A stretch of 64,000 bases of DNA. Origin: Yoonia sediminilitoris. Its GTDB lineage: Bacteria; Pseudomonadota; Alphaproteobacteria; Rhodobacterales; Rhodobacteraceae. This document shows, in pieces, positions 1-8,962 of this stretch. Below the pieces are notes generated by a model. That model was not told where the DNA came from. It did no database searches and saw nothing but the letters and a program-made list of their open reading frames with translations. The translations under genes were made by a program, and so were the position numbers. The stretch lies in the NCBI RefSeq assembly GCF_003058085.1, contig NZ_QBUD01000001.1:682001-746000 (forward strand), given 5' to 3'. How positions within the stretch are numbered: the first letter of the stretch is position 1; each line of letters opens with the position of its first letter.

Positions 1-23
1 GTGTCCGGCTGAGGTGCGCGGAA

Positions 24-755
24 TCAGCTTTCTTCCAGCGCGTTGATGATCGCCGAGAAATCATCGGCCTTCAGGCTGGCCCCCCCGACAAGCGCCCCGT
101 CGACATTCGCAATGGAAAATATTTCCGCAGCGTTGCTTCCCTTGACAGAGCCGCCATAAAGCAGGCGCATGTCAGCGCCATCGGCAAAACGGTCCAGCAT
201 CCGGGCGCGGATGTGGCTGTGTACCTCGGCAATCTGGTCACTGCTGGGCACCTTGCCCGTTCCGATTGCCCAGACAGGTTCATAGGCGATGACGGTATTG
301 TCGGCAGTTGCGGTGTCAGGGACCGATTGCGCAAGCTGTTGGTCGATGACGTCAAGCGTTGTGCCATCCTCGCGTTCGGCCAGCGTTTCGCCAATGCAGA
401 TCACCGCCGTCAGCCCCGCATCATAGGCCGCCTGTGATTTTGCCGCGACGGTTGCATTGGTTTCGCCATGGTCGGTCCGCCGCTCCGAATGGCCGGTCAA
501 CACGTATGTGGCCCCGGCATCAGAGAGCATTTCCGCGCTGATATCGCCCGTGTGCGCGCCGCTTTGCGCGGTGTGGCAATCCTGCCCGCCGATATCAAAC
601 AGCAATCCGCGGCAGGCTTCGATCAGGGTTGCAGGCGGGCAGATCAGCACGTCAACGGACGTGTCGGAATGGCGTTCTGCAAGTTTCTGGATTTCAACCA
701 AAGAGCTGCGCAGCCCGTTCATTTTCCAGTTTCCAGCGGCGAGTTTCCGGGGCAT
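24..755 (-). CDS. tpiA: Triosephosphate isomerase
   Basis: This cytoplasmic glycolytic enzyme interconverts dihydroxyacetone phosphate and glyceraldehyde 3-phosphate. The 243-residue product has the expected TIM-barrel length and catalytic set: Lys11 in NWKMNG, His89 in TGHSERR and Glu159 in [12 protein letters not shown], with the phosphate-binding YGGSV near the C-terminus. The open frame extends 15 codons further upstream, but the ATG at 755 gives the family's usual N-terminus and has an AAAGGA-type ribosome site about six bases before it. It is divergent from the oxygenase gene that starts 72 bases away, so the two share a short promoter region. The assignment is secure. Confidence 0.97.
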   Translation of the reverse strand: MPRKLAAGNWKMNGLRSSLVEIQKLAERHSDTSVDVLICPPATLIEACRGLLFDIGGQDCHTAQSGAHTGDISAEMLSDAGATYVLTGHSERRTDHGETNATVAAKSQAAYDAGLTAVICIGETLAEREDGTTLDVIDQQLAQSVPDTATADNTVIAYEPVWAIGTGKVPSSDQIAEVHSHIRARMLDRFADGADMRLLYGGSVKGSNAAEIFSIANVDGALVGGASLKADDFSAIINALEES

Positions 756-827
756 GATGTTGTCCTTTTGTCTGGTTGTGTATCTTGGTATCAAGTCCAC
801 GCACCAACGAAAAGAGAGACATTCGAA

Positions 828-1739
828 ATGCAGACAGTTCCGCGCATTGATGCTGCGGCGCTTTTGGCCGGGGACGCGGCTGCGGTCGCGAAGGTTGCGA
901 CGGCTGCAACCGGCGTGGGCTTCATGACCGTCTACAACACCCCGTTTACCGCCGCGCGGATGGAAGAACTGCCGGAGGCCTACCGCGCATTCTTTGCTTT
1001 GCCGCCGTCCGAAAAGGCGGCTTATGACATGGCCGCAACCGGATCAAACCTGGGGTGGGGTGCGCCGGGGTCAGAGCGTGTCGATCCCGATGCCAACCCC
1101 GATTACAAGCAGGTCTTTGATTGCGGGCTGGAACTTACCCCTGACAATCCACTGCGTGAATTGTCCTGCTACGCCCCGAACCAATGGCCTGACAAGCCAG
1201 ATGGTTTTGTCCGGATGCTGAAATCCTACTATGCCGATGCCACCGCGTTTGCGCTTGATCTGCTTTGTGCCATTGCCAGTGCGGCGGGCGAGGATGGCAG
1301 CTATTTCCGCGACAAGTTCGACCGCCCCATGGCGCTGTTGCGGGGGAATTATTATCCCGTGCGCCCCGCTTGGGCCGGTGCAAAGGATTTTGGCATCGCC
1401 ACACATACCGACTACGGTTGTCTGACTTTGCTTGCCACCGACGGATCGCCGGGGCTTGAGGTCAGAACCCGTGGCGGTGGCTGGATACCCGTGTCAGCCC
1501 CGCCCGGTGAGTTCGTGATCAATTTTGGGGAAATGCTGGAAAGCTGGACCAATGGCCGTATCAAGGCCACGCCGCACAGGGTGGTCGGCACCAATGCAGA
1601 GCGGATTTCAATCCCGCTGTTCTTCAATCCCAATCACGATGTGAATGTGGCGCCCATAGGCTCTGGCAAGGTGATCAACGCGCGCGACCATCTCGAGGCC
1701 CGCTACGCAGAGACCTATGTGCATCTGAGAACCGGATAA
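828..1739 (+). CDS. 2-oxoglutarate/Fe(II)-dependent oxygenase, isopenicillin N synthase-like
   Basis: The 303-residue product has the two-part architecture of the isopenicillin-N-synthase/flavanone-hydroxylase superfamily: an N-terminal DIOX_N-like region (about 5-120) and a C-terminal double-stranded beta-helix. The iron ligands are visible as His193 and Asp195 in THTDYG and His250 in TPHRV, with RISIPLFF as the co-substrate-binding Arg/Ser motif. The open frame runs far upstream through the antisense of tpiA, but the ATG at 828, after an AAAGAGAG ribosome site, starts at the family's usual position. The substrate cannot be deduced; bacterial relatives are often annotated only as oxidoreductases. 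The gene is divergent from tpiA and convergent with the Fe-S carrier gene, so it is probably monocistronic. Confidence 0.9.
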   Translation: MQTVPRIDAAALLAGDAAAVAKVATAATGVGFMTVYNTPFTAARMEELPEAYRAFFALPPSEKAAYDMAATGSNLGWGAPGSERVDPDANPDYKQVFDCGLELTPDNPLRELSCYAPNQWPDKPDGFVRMLKSYYADATAFALDLLCAIASAAGEDGSYFRDKFDRPMALLRGNYYPVRPAWAGAKDFGIATHTDYGCLTLLATDGSPGLEVRTRGGGWIPVSAPPGEFVINFGEMLESWTNGRIKATPHRVVGTNAERISIPLFFNPNHDVNVAPIGSGKVINARDHLEARYAETYVHLRTG

Positions 1740-1744
1740 GCGTC

Positions 1745-2110
1745 TTAGCTTTTTGCGCCAAGGCTTTCATCGAATTTGATTGATTCACCGCAACCGCAGG
1801 CGTCTACGACGTTGGGGTTGCGGAATTTAAAGCCGGATTCCAGCAGGGACACTTCGTAGTCGATCTCTGTTCCGAACAGGAACATCTGCGCCATCGGGGC
1901 GATCATGACGCGCGCGCCGTCCTGTTCCACAACCTCGTCCAGCGGATCAACATCAGTGACGTAATCCATCGTATATTCCATCCCCGCACAGCCGCCTTTC
2001 TTGACGCCGATGCGCAGACCCTGATGGCCGTCCTTTTGCATCAGCTTTGCAATTTGCGCTGCCGCCTTGTCAGTGATGCTGACCGCTTGCTTGCCGGGAA
2101 TGCCGAACAT
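1745..2110 (-). CDS. A-type iron-sulfur cluster carrier (HesB/IscA/SufA/ErpA family)
   Basis: The 121-residue protein belongs to the A-type carriers that receive Fe-S clusters from a scaffold and pass them to apo-enzymes in the cytoplasm. All three ligand cysteines are present: Cys41 in GGCAG, and Cys105 and Cys107 in ACGCGES. The family fold occupies almost the whole chain. The gene lies 123 bases downstream of the SufT-like gene on the same strand; in Rhodobacterales such a pair often sits at the end of a suf operon, but no sufBCDS genes are present in this window. SufA and ErpA cannot be separated by eye, so no symbol is given. A GGAGA-type ribosome site precedes the ATG. Confidence 0.93.
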   Translation of the reverse strand: MFGIPGKQAVSITDKAAAQIAKLMQKDGHQGLRIGVKKGGCAGMEYTMDYVTDVDPLDEVVEQDGARVMIAPMAQMFLFGTEIDYEVSLLESGFKFRNPNVVDACGCGESIKFDESLGAKS

Positions 2111-2233
2111 GGGAAAGTCTCCTTTGGTGACAAAGATAGGTCAGGGGCGGGCAGGGCACAAGGCGGGCGTCCGCATTGTGATCAAAGGTCGCGGCTTGCA
2201 GACAGCATGAGCGTCAAATCGAACCGGATACGT

Positions 2234-2596
2234 TTACATAAAGCCCAGTTCAAGGCGGGCTTCGTCTGACATCATGTCCATGCCCCACTGCGGCTCGAAC
2301 GTCATTTCCACATCCACATGTTTGACGCCGGGCAGGGGTTCGATCGCGTCGGCCAGCCAGCCGGGCATTTCACCTGCGACAGGGCAGCCGGGGGCGGTCA
2401 GGGTCATGATGACGTTGACTGCGTTATCCTCTTTGATGTCGATCGTGTAAATCAGGCCGAGGTCATAGATATTCACCGGAATTTCGGGGTCATAGACAGA
2501 CTTGCAGGCCTGTACGACATCCTCGTACAGGGGATGGTCCGTTGTGGATGGCGCAATCAGAGGTGCGCCTTCGATCTGGCTGTTGCTGTCGGTCAT
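2234..2596 (-). CDS. sufT: SufT-like Fe-S assembly protein (MIP18/DUF59 family)
   Basis: The 120-residue product is a MIP18/DUF59 protein, a family that helps mature Fe-S proteins and in many bacteria forms the last gene of suf operons. It carries the conserved YDPEIPVNIYDLGLIY segment (about 39-54) and TAPGCP (about 67-72), whose cysteine is the invariant residue of the family, then FEPQWGMDMMSDEAR near the C-terminus. It precedes the A-type carrier on the same strand and is likely transcribed with it. More than 600 bases with no gene separate it from the divergent MFS gene. The symbol is assigned by family and neighbour, not by demonstrated function. Confidence 0.88.
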   Translation of the reverse strand: MTDSNSQIEGAPLIAPSTTDHPLYEDVVQACKSVYDPEIPVNIYDLGLIYTIDIKEDNAVNVIMTLTAPGCPVAGEMPGWLADAIEPLPGVKHVDVEMTFEPQWGMDMMSDEARLELGFM

Positions 2597-2668
2597 GTCT
2601 TCACTTCCTGAATACCTGAGCGAACATATAGGGATTGACGCGCGCGGCGTAAAGGGGCGGGACCGGGT

Positions 2669-2709
2669 GTATTTACCGCGTACAGACAGCGTAAATATGC
2701 CGTAAATAC
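2669..2709. promoter_or_regulatory. Triple TTTAC/GTAAA motif in a gene-free region, possible operator
   Basis: Within 41 bases the sequence contains GTATTTAC (2669-2676), GTAAATA (2691-2697) and GTAAATAC (2702-2709); the last is the exact reverse complement of the first. The cluster lies about 75 bases upstream of the leftward sufT start. It is the only obvious structure in the 608-base region 2597-3204, where no convincing gene is seen. A short open frame at 2753-3043 has no recognisable features. An operator for the sufT unit, or for the rightward MFS gene, is an inference. Confidence 0.4.
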
Positions 2710-3204
2710 GTGTGTATTGCGCTAGGATGCAAAAAGTTGCCGCTGGCGGTTCTTGTCAGCGTTACGGCGCTGGCATGCCGGGCAGCGGATCGGTGGCCCA
2801 AGTACAGCCGGATGGCGGCAGGCTGGGGTGAATATCTTTGACGCAATGCGGCGGCTTATCCCAAGCATTTCACGACACCGCGTCGTGTACTATCGGGCCG
2901 ACCGTGATGCTGTTCTGATCCAATCCCGACCTTGGGCGTGGCCTGAGGCACGGATCGCTGTGCTGGACCAAGCGGACTTGTCCGTTGCGGCACGGAGTGT
3001 CGGCTTTATGGGAAATATCGTACTTAATAAAGGAACGTTGTGAGGAGCCATATCTATTCTTGCTTCGTGGCGTCAACTTCTTGACGGGAATTTCACCTAA
3101 TGTCGCTCAGCGGCATCAATGCGGCGCTGCAGCACTGCACCTGCAGCATCGAAATGCCTATTGGTTCAAGATCGCTGCGACCCCAACGTGATAGGAACGC
3201 TCGG

Positions 3205-4485
3205 ATGATAAACATGATGGCTTCTGTTTGGGCGCTCCTTCTGGGCGTTGTGCTTATCATGCTTGGCAACGGGATGCATTTTACCCTGATGGGTCTGCGT
3301 GGTGGGATTGAAGGGTTTTCCTCGGCCGAACTTTCCATCGTGACCTCTGCGTACTTTCTGGGCTTCCTTTCTGGTGCGCGTTTAACGCCCGCCCTGATCC
3401 AGCGGGTGGGGCATGTGCGCGTCTTTGCTGCACTGGGTAGTTTCATCTCTGCAGCCCTGATCGCTTTCACACTCTGGGCAGAGCCTTGGTCTTGGACGGT
3501 TCTGCGGATCATTATCGGTTTTTGCATGTCCGGGGTCTATGTCGTAGCGGAAAGCTGGCTTAACAACGCAACCACCAATGAAAACCGCGGAAAGATGCTG
3601 TCGGCCTATATGCTTGCGCAAACGCTTGGCATCATCGGGGCGCAAGGCCTGCTTACGCTGGGTGACGCGGCAAATGCGGCCCTGTTTATCGGAGCCTCAA
3701 TTCTGGTGTCCATTTCTTTCGCGCCGATCCTGCTGTCGGTCCAGCCTGCGCCCGCTGTGCAAGTCGCCAAGCCCGGCGGGCTCAAGGACCTTTTTGATGC
3801 CTCGCCGCTTGGCACTGTCGGGATCTTCTTGCTGGGGAGCATATATGCCAGCCAATCAGGGATGGGGGCGGTTTTCGGCAGCGAGATCGGCCTGAGTCCC
3901 AACCAGATCGCGCTGTTCGTGGCGATGTTGTTCGGTGGTGCGATACTGATGCAGTTGCCGATCGGTTGGCTGTCCGACCGGATAGATCGGCGCAAGATCA
4001 TTTGCGGCACCGCGTTTCTTGGCGCTGCGGCCTGCGGAATGGGGTATATGGCGCAAAGTCCACCTGCCTGGCTGTCTGTCGATCCGCTCATTCCAATCAT
4101 CGCCGCGGCCTTCTTCGCTGGTGGCATGACAACGCCGCTTTATGCACTTCTGCTGGCTTATGCCAACGACAATGTGCCTGCTGAGGATATGCCTGCGATC
4201 TCGGGTGGTCTTGTCTTTACCTTCGGGCTGGGCGCCATCCTTGGACCTATAGTCGCGGGTCTTGCTATGGAAGCCATTGGTCCATTCGCATTCTGGATTG
4301 TGCTTGGTTTTACATTTTTGGCGATCACGCTTTATGCGCTGTACCGAATGTCCCAGACCGAGGCGAAACCGGTGTCCGAGACGGATGCCTATGTGAACCT
4401 TGTGCCAACGGCCTCGATTGTCGCAGTGGACGACGCTACCATCTGGGCGGCGGAACATGCAGAGGCCGAGCAGCCCCTGACATGA
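3205..4485 (+). CDS. MFS transporter, YcaD-like (paralogue of the gene at 33851)
   Basis: The product of about 426 residues is a 12-helix major facilitator of the YcaD-like group. It has the first-loop segment GHVRVFAALGS (about 65-75), the AESWLN motif after helix 4 and the mid-protein cytoplasmic motif GWLSDRIDRR between helices 8 and 9. A hydrophilic acidic tail of about 45 residues follows the last helix. The frame is open 35 codons upstream, but the ATG at 3205 (with a second ATG at 3214) follows an AGGA stretch and places the first membrane helix at the N-terminus, as in the paralogue. The substrate is unknown. The gene stands alone between two gene-poor regions. Confidence 0.85.
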   Translation: MINMMASVWALLLGVVLIMLGNGMHFTLMGLRGGIEGFSSAELSIVTSAYFLGFLSGARLTPALIQRVGHVRVFAALGSFISAALIAFTLWAEPWSWTVLRIIIGFCMSGVYVVAESWLNNATTNENRGKMLSAYMLAQTLGIIGAQGLLTLGDAANAALFIGASILVSISFAPILLSVQPAPAVQVAKPGGLKDLFDASPLGTVGIFLLGSIYASQSGMGAVFGSEIGLSPNQIALFVAMLFGGAILMQLPIGWLSDRIDRRKIICGTAFLGAAACGMGYMAQSPPAWLSVDPLIPIIAAAFFAGGMTTPLYALLLAYANDNVPAEDMPAISGGLVFTFGLGAILGPIVAGLAMEAIGPFAFWIVLGFTFLAITLYALYRMSQTEAKPVSETDAYVNLVPTASIVAVDDATIWAAEHAEAEQPLT

Positions 4486-4833
4486 AATCAGATCATGTTG
4501 TCAGTCTGGCAATCAATACATCATGACGCTGTGAGATGAACACGACAGACAAAGTACATCGAACGTCAACCGGACATTCGCGCGCGACGCAACATCTGTC
4601 AGAATGGGCTCTATTGACACATTCGCCGCATGCTGCACCAAGGACCGCATTTTTCCATGGTGGCAATTGGCGAGGTAAAGGACAAAAACATCTGATGTTC
4701 TTTGACAAACTATACCATGACGCGAAAACCGCGTGGTTCGCGCGGCCCGGCTGGGTGTTGCGATCTGCCATCGTTGGGTGTGTGGGCCTGTCTTCCCTTG
4801 GCAAGTCTGGGATTTTGTACCATGTGGGACCTC
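4486..4833. other. Intergenic region upstream of tgt
   Basis: These 348 bases hold no convincing gene. A short frame starting at 4695 (51 codons, ATG preceded by AAAGGACA) overlaps the tgt start in another frame and could be a leader peptide, but nothing supports it beyond the ribosome-site-like sequence. TTGACA hexamers occur near 4615 and 4702, but neither is followed by a clear -10 element. Confidence 0.3.
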
Positions 4834-5958
4834 ATGAAGTTTTCGTTTGATTTGCATGCCACTGATGGCAAGGCCCGGACCGGTGTCATCCACACCGCGC
4901 GCGGGGATATCCGCACGCCCGCTTTCATGCCCGTGGGCACTGCCGCGACGGTCAAGGCGATGATGCCCGAGAGTGTTGCCGCAACCGGTGCTGATATTTT
5001 GCTGGGCAATACCTACCATCTGATGCTGCGTCCCACAGCAGAGCGGATTGACCGCTTGGGCGGCCTGCACAAGTTCATGAATTGGCATAAACCTATTCTG
5101 ACCGACAGCGGCGGGTTTCAGGTCATGTCCCTGTCGGACCTGCGCAAACTGACCGAAGAGGGCGTGACTTTCAAATCCCATATTGATGGCTCCAAACATC
5201 ACCTGACGCCGGAACGGTCGATGGAGATTCAAAAGCTGCTGGGGTCGGACATTGTCATGTGTTTTGACGAATGTCCTGCACTGCCTGCGGACCGCAAGCG
5301 CCTCACCGAAAGCATGGAACTGTCCATGCGGTGGGCGCAGCGGTCGCGAGATGCGTTTGGCGACAGACCCGGCCATGCGCTGTTTGGTATCCAGCAGGGC
5401 GGGCTAGAGGAGGATTTGCGCGCCCAGAGCGCCGAGGCGCTGCGCGCGATTGAATTTGACGGTTATGCAGTCGGCGGTCTGGCTGTGGGCGAGGGGCAAG
5501 AGGCCATGTTCAGTGTGCTGGATTTTGCACCGGACCAACTGCCACAGGACAAGCCGCGCTATCTGATGGGCGTCGGCAAGCCTGATGACATTGTCGGGGC
5601 CGTCAAACGCGGAATCGATATGATGGACTGCGTGCTGCCGTCGCGGTCAGGGCGCACCGGGCAGGTCTTTACCCGCCGCGGCGTGGTCAATATCAAGAAC
5701 GCCCGGCACGCCGACGACCCGCGCCCGCTGGATGAACATTGCACCTGTCCGGCCTGTTCCCATTACAGCCGCGCCTATCTGCATCACGTGTTCCGCGCGC
5801 AGGAGATGATTTCAGGGATGCTGCTGACCTGGCACAATCTGCATTATTTTCAGGATATCATGCAGGGGATGCGCAGCGCGATCAGTACGGGCGCGTTTGA
5901 CGCGTGGGAGGCCGATTTTCATGGAAACCGCGCGCTGGGCGACATCCCGCCTTGCTGA
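4834..5958 (+). CDS. tgt: tRNA-guanine transglycosylase (queuosine biosynthesis)
   Basis: Tgt exchanges guanine-34 for preQ1 in the anticodon of tRNAs with GUN anticodons; the tRNA-Asp(GTC) at 10819 is one of its expected substrates. The 374-residue TIM-barrel enzyme shows the aspartate of [10 protein letters not shown], the second aspartate in [15 protein letters not shown], and the zinc site CTCPAC[10 protein letters not shown]. The open frame extends to 4702, but the family N-terminus ([12 protein letters not shown]) begins at 4834 after a GGGAC ribosome-like site; ATG 4822 is the alternative. QueA, the next enzyme of the pathway, is encoded at 32683, so the two genes are separated here. 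Confidence 0.96.
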   Translation: MKFSFDLHATDGKARTGVIHTARGDIRTPAFMPVGTAATVKAMMPESVAATGADILLGNTYHLMLRPTAERIDRLGGLHKFMNWHKPILTDSGGFQVMSLSDLRKLTEEGVTFKSHIDGSKHHLTPERSMEIQKLLGSDIVMCFDECPALPADRKRLTESMELSMRWAQRSRDAFGDRPGHALFGIQQGGLEEDLRAQSAEALRAIEFDGYAVGGLAVGEGQEAMFSVLDFAPDQLPQDKPRYLMGVGKPDDIVGAVKRGIDMMDCVLPSRSGRTGQVFTRRGVVNIKNARHADDPRPLDEHCTCPACSHYSRAYLHHVFRAQEMISGMLLTWHNLHYFQDIMQGMRSAISTGAFDAWEADFHGNRALGDIPPC

Positions 5959-6121
5959 TCTGGCAATTGCCCTACTGTCCGGCGTTGGCAATGATCGCGG
6001 GAGACTGGCGTAAAATGCGGCGCGACTAATCGCGCCTGCCCATCCAATCATTCACATTTTCATGCTAATTGGTCTGTGGTATCTTATTTCCAGTCGATTT
6101 CGACGAATTGGCATTTTCCGG

Positions 6122-6149
6122 TTGAAGAGAGGGGACCCTCGCCCCACAT
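6122..6149 (+). promoter_or_regulatory. Heat-shock (sigma-32/RpoH)-type promoter of lon
   Basis: TTGAAG at 6122-6127 is followed after 14 bases by CCCCACAT at 6142-6149. This resembles the classical RpoH consensus TTGAAA, 13-15 bases, CCCCATNT, and it lies about 75 bases before the lon start. The E. coli lon gene is a known sigma-32 target. The core overlaps an imperfect direct repeat, GAAGAGAGGGGACCCTC at 6124-6140 and GAAGAGGGGACGCTCTT at 6158-6174. Confidence 0.5.
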
Positions 6150-6226
6150 AGAGAGGCGAAGAGGGGACGCTCTTGGTTGCTGCGCAGGCGGGACTGTGGC
6201 GTTCTGCTAAAAAAGGAAAAAAGAGT

Positions 6227-8635
6227 ATGCAAGAACCATTGAGTTCATCTTACCCAGTCTTGCCGTTGCGTGATATTGTGGTGTTCCCACATATGATCGT
6301 GCCTCTGTTTGTCGGCCGCGAAAAATCTGTGCGCGCGCTCGAAGAAGTGATGCAGGACGATAAGCAGATTTTGCTGTCCAGCCAGATGGATCCAAGCGAG
6401 GACGATCCGGCACAGGATGGCATCTATAAGGCGGGCGTTCTGGCGAACGTGCTGCAATTGCTGAAACTGCCCGATGGCACAGTCAAGGTGCTTGTCGAAG
6501 GGCGCAGCCGTGTTCGCATCACCAAGTTTCTGCCGAACGATAACTTCTTTGAAGCATCCGCAGAATATCTGACCGAAATCCCCGGCGCGCCTGCCGAGGT
6601 TGAAGCGCTTGTGCGCAATGTGTCGGCTGAATTCGAACGGTACGCCAAGATCAAGAAGAACATCCCCGAAGAGGCGATGGCCGCTGTGGGCGAGGCGACA
6701 GAGCCTGCGAAACTGGCTGATCTGGTTGCCGGGCATCTGGGCATTGAAGTCGAGCAAAAGCAGGGGCTGCTGGAAACGCTGTCCGTGTCCGAACGGCTGG
6801 AAAAAGTGTTCGGTATGATGCAGGGCGAAATGTCTGTCTTGCAGGTCGAGAAAAAGATCAAGACACGCGTAAAGTCCCAGATGGAGCGCACCCAGCGCGA
6901 GTACTATTTGAATGAGCAGATGAAAGCCATTCAGAAGGAACTGGGCGATGGCGAAGAGGGCCAGAATGAAGTGGCCGAGCTTGAAGCGAAGATCGCCGAA
7001 ACCAAGCTGTCCAAGGAAGCCCGTGAAAAGGTGGATGCAGAGCTGAAAAAGCTCAAGAACATGTCGCCGATGTCTGCGGAAGCAACCGTCGTGCGCAACT
7101 ATCTTGACTGGATCCTGGGCGTGCCATGGGGCGTGAAATCGCGCACCAAAAAGAACCTCGCCAATGCGCAAAAGGTGTTGGACAACGACCACTACGGGCT
7201 TGAGAAGGTCAAGGAACGGATTGTCGAGTATCTGGCTGTGCAACAGCGGTCGGCCAAGCTGAAAGGCCCGATCATGTGTCTGGTCGGCCCTCCGGGTGTT
7301 GGTAAAACATCGCTGGGCAAATCGGTTGCCAAAGCCACGGGGCGCGAGTTTATTCGCATTTCCTTGGGTGGGGTGCGTGACGAATCTGAAATTCGTGGCC
7401 ACCGCCGGACCTATATCGGGTCGATGCCCGGTAAGATCATTCAGGCGCTGAAAAAGGCCAAGACGACCAATCCGCTGATCCTGCTCGATGAGATTGACAA
7501 GATGGGTCAGGATTTCCGTGGCGACCCTGCGTCGGCCATGCTGGAGGTGCTGGACCCTGAACAGAACGCGACCTTTGTCGATCACTATCTGGAGGTCGAG
7601 TACGACCTGTCGAACGTGATGTTCCTGACTACGGCGAACAGCTATAACATGCCGGGGCCGTTGTTGGACCGGATGGAGATTATCTCGCTCTCTGGTTATA
7701 CAGAGGACGAAAAGGTCGAGATCGCCAAACAGCACCTGCTGCCCAAGGTCATGAAAAACCACGGGTTGAAGGAAAAGGAGTTTTCGGTGTCGGACGATGC
7801 GCTTTTGTCGATGGTCCGCGTCTATACCCGCGAGGCGGGTGTGCGGAACATGGAGCGTGAATTGGCAAAGGTGGCCCGCAAGGCCGTGACCAAGATCGTC
7901 AAGAAAGAGGCCGAGGTGATCGAAGTGACCGCCGACAACCTGACCGAGTTTCTGGGTGTCGAAAAGCATCGCTTTGGACTTGCCGAGGAAAGCGACCAGA
8001 TTGGCGTTGTGACCGGACTGGCCTGGACAAGTGTGGGCGGTGAGCTTCTGAATATCGAAGCGTTGCGGCTGCCGGGCAAGGGCCGGATGAAAACGACCGG
8101 TAAGCTGGGCGACGTGATGAAGGAATCGATTGATGCCGCATCGTCCTATGTGCGGTCCATTGCGCCTGAAATCGGGATCAAGCCGCCAAAGTTCGACACG
8201 ATCGACATTCACGTGCACGTCCCTGACGGGGCAACTCCAAAGGACGGTCCGTCAGCGGGTCTTGCGATGGTCACATCCATCGTGTCGGTCCTGACAGGGA
8301 TTGCTGTGCGCCGCGATATCGCCATGACCGGCGAAGTGTCGTTGCGCGGCAATGCGATGCCAATCGGTGGCTTGAAGGAAAAGCTGCTGGCCGCTCTGCG
8401 CGGTGGGATCACGACGGTCCTGATCCCGCAGGAAAATGCCAAGGACCTGCCCGAAATTCCTGACAACGTGAAGGAAGGGCTGACCATCATTCCGGTCAAA
8501 CATGTGTCCGAAGTGTTGGAACATGCGCTGGTCAGCAAGCCCGAGCCGATCGTCTGGGATGAAGCTGCGGAAGAAGCTGCGGCCGCTGCCGCGCTCAAGT
8601 CCTCGGACCCAAACCAGACGGCCCGCGCGCACTGA
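6227..8635 (+). CDS. lon: ATP-dependent protease Lon
   Basis: Lon is a cytoplasmic AAA+ protease that degrades misfolded and regulatory proteins. The 802-residue chain has an N-terminal substrate-binding domain (YPVLPLRDIVVFP at the start), a coiled-coil region, Walker A GPPGVGKTSLGKS (about 352-364), Walker B LLDEIDK and a C-terminal Ser-Lys protease domain with catalytic Ser676 in KDGPSAGLAM and Lys719 in GGLKEKLLAALRGG. Length and spacing match LonA proteins. The ATG at 6227 follows an AAAAGGAAAA ribosome site; upstream in-frame codons look non-coding. A heat-shock-type promoter precedes the gene and a strong hairpin follows it, so it is probably monocistronic. Confidence 0.98.
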   Translation: MQEPLSSSYPVLPLRDIVVFPHMIVPLFVGREKSVRALEEVMQDDKQILLSSQMDPSEDDPAQDGIYKAGVLANVLQLLKLPDGTVKVLVEGRSRVRITKFLPNDNFFEASAEYLTEIPGAPAEVEALVRNVSAEFERYAKIKKNIPEEAMAAVGEATEPAKLADLVAGHLGIEVEQKQGLLETLSVSERLEKVFGMMQGEMSVLQVEKKIKTRVKSQMERTQREYYLNEQMKAIQKELGDGEEGQNEVAELEAKIAETKLSKEAREKVDAELKKLKNMSPMSAEATVVRNYLDWILGVPWGVKSRTKKNLANAQKVLDNDHYGLEKVKERIVEYLAVQQRSAKLKGPIMCLVGPPGVGKTSLGKSVAKATGREFIRISLGGVRDESEIRGHRRTYIGSMPGKIIQALKKAKTTNPLILLDEIDKMGQDFRGDPASAMLEVLDPEQNATFVDHYLEVEYDLSNVMFLTTANSYNMPGPLLDRMEIISLSGYTEDEKVEIAKQHLLPKVMKNHGLKEKEFSVSDDALLSMVRVYTREAGVRNMERELAKVARKAVTKIVKKEAEVIEVTADNLTEFLGVEKHRFGLAEESDQIGVVTGLAWTSVGGELLNIEALRLPGKGRMKTTGKLGDVMKESIDAASSYVRSIAPEIGIKPPKFDTIDIHVHVPDGATPKDGPSAGLAMVTSIVSVLTGIAVRRDIAMTGEVSLRGNAMPIGGLKEKLLAALRGGITTVLIPQENAKDLPEIPDNVKEGLTIIPVKHVSEVLEHALVSKPEPIVWDEAAEEAAAAAALKSSDPNQTARAH

Positions 8636-8657
8636 AGTTGTGATCAGGTAAGTTGAC

Positions 8658-8691
8658 AAAGGGCACGGCTATCGCAGCCGTGCCCTTTTTT
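8658..8691 (+). terminator. Rho-independent terminator of lon
   Basis: GGGCACGGCT at 8661-8670 pairs perfectly with AGCCGTGCCC at 8676-8685 around a five-base loop. The stem extends by three A-T pairs, and a run of six T follows. It begins 22 bases after the lon stop codon. Confidence 0.92.
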
Positions 8692-8962
8692 GCATTGCAT
8701 CGTGCAAACCCGATTGGTTGTAACTTGGAAAGAAATGAGCATCGCGCTGTTGAGCCAATGCCGCGCCCTAAAATCGTTTCGTCGGCTTTCAAGAAGAATA
8801 ACTCTGTCCATTCCCAAACTTCACTATGCGGAACTTTCTGCCGTTCGCAGCATCAGCGATGTGCAGGGCGGAGAGCGGACGCCTCCCAAGGCCTGCTCAC
8901 TTGATCTGCAGCCATGATTGATCGATGCTGGATTTGCACCCCCCTAAAGGAAGGATCATCTC

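Noticed and set aside
4695-4850. 51-codon frame before tgt with an AAAGGACA site
   Set aside because: It overlaps the tgt start in another frame and has no recognisable features; a leader peptide cannot be supported.
6019-6036. GGCGCGA/TCGCGCC hairpin after tgt
   Set aside because: Seven base pairs without a T-run in GC-rich DNA is not enough to call a terminator.
6245-8218. 657-codon open frame antisense to lon
   Set aside because: It is a mirror of the GC-rich lon coding sequence, rich in His/Arg/Gln, with no recognisable domain or ribosome site.
8653-8917. Short frames just after lon
   Set aside because: They run through the lon terminator hairpin and show no family features; possibly remnant sequence.
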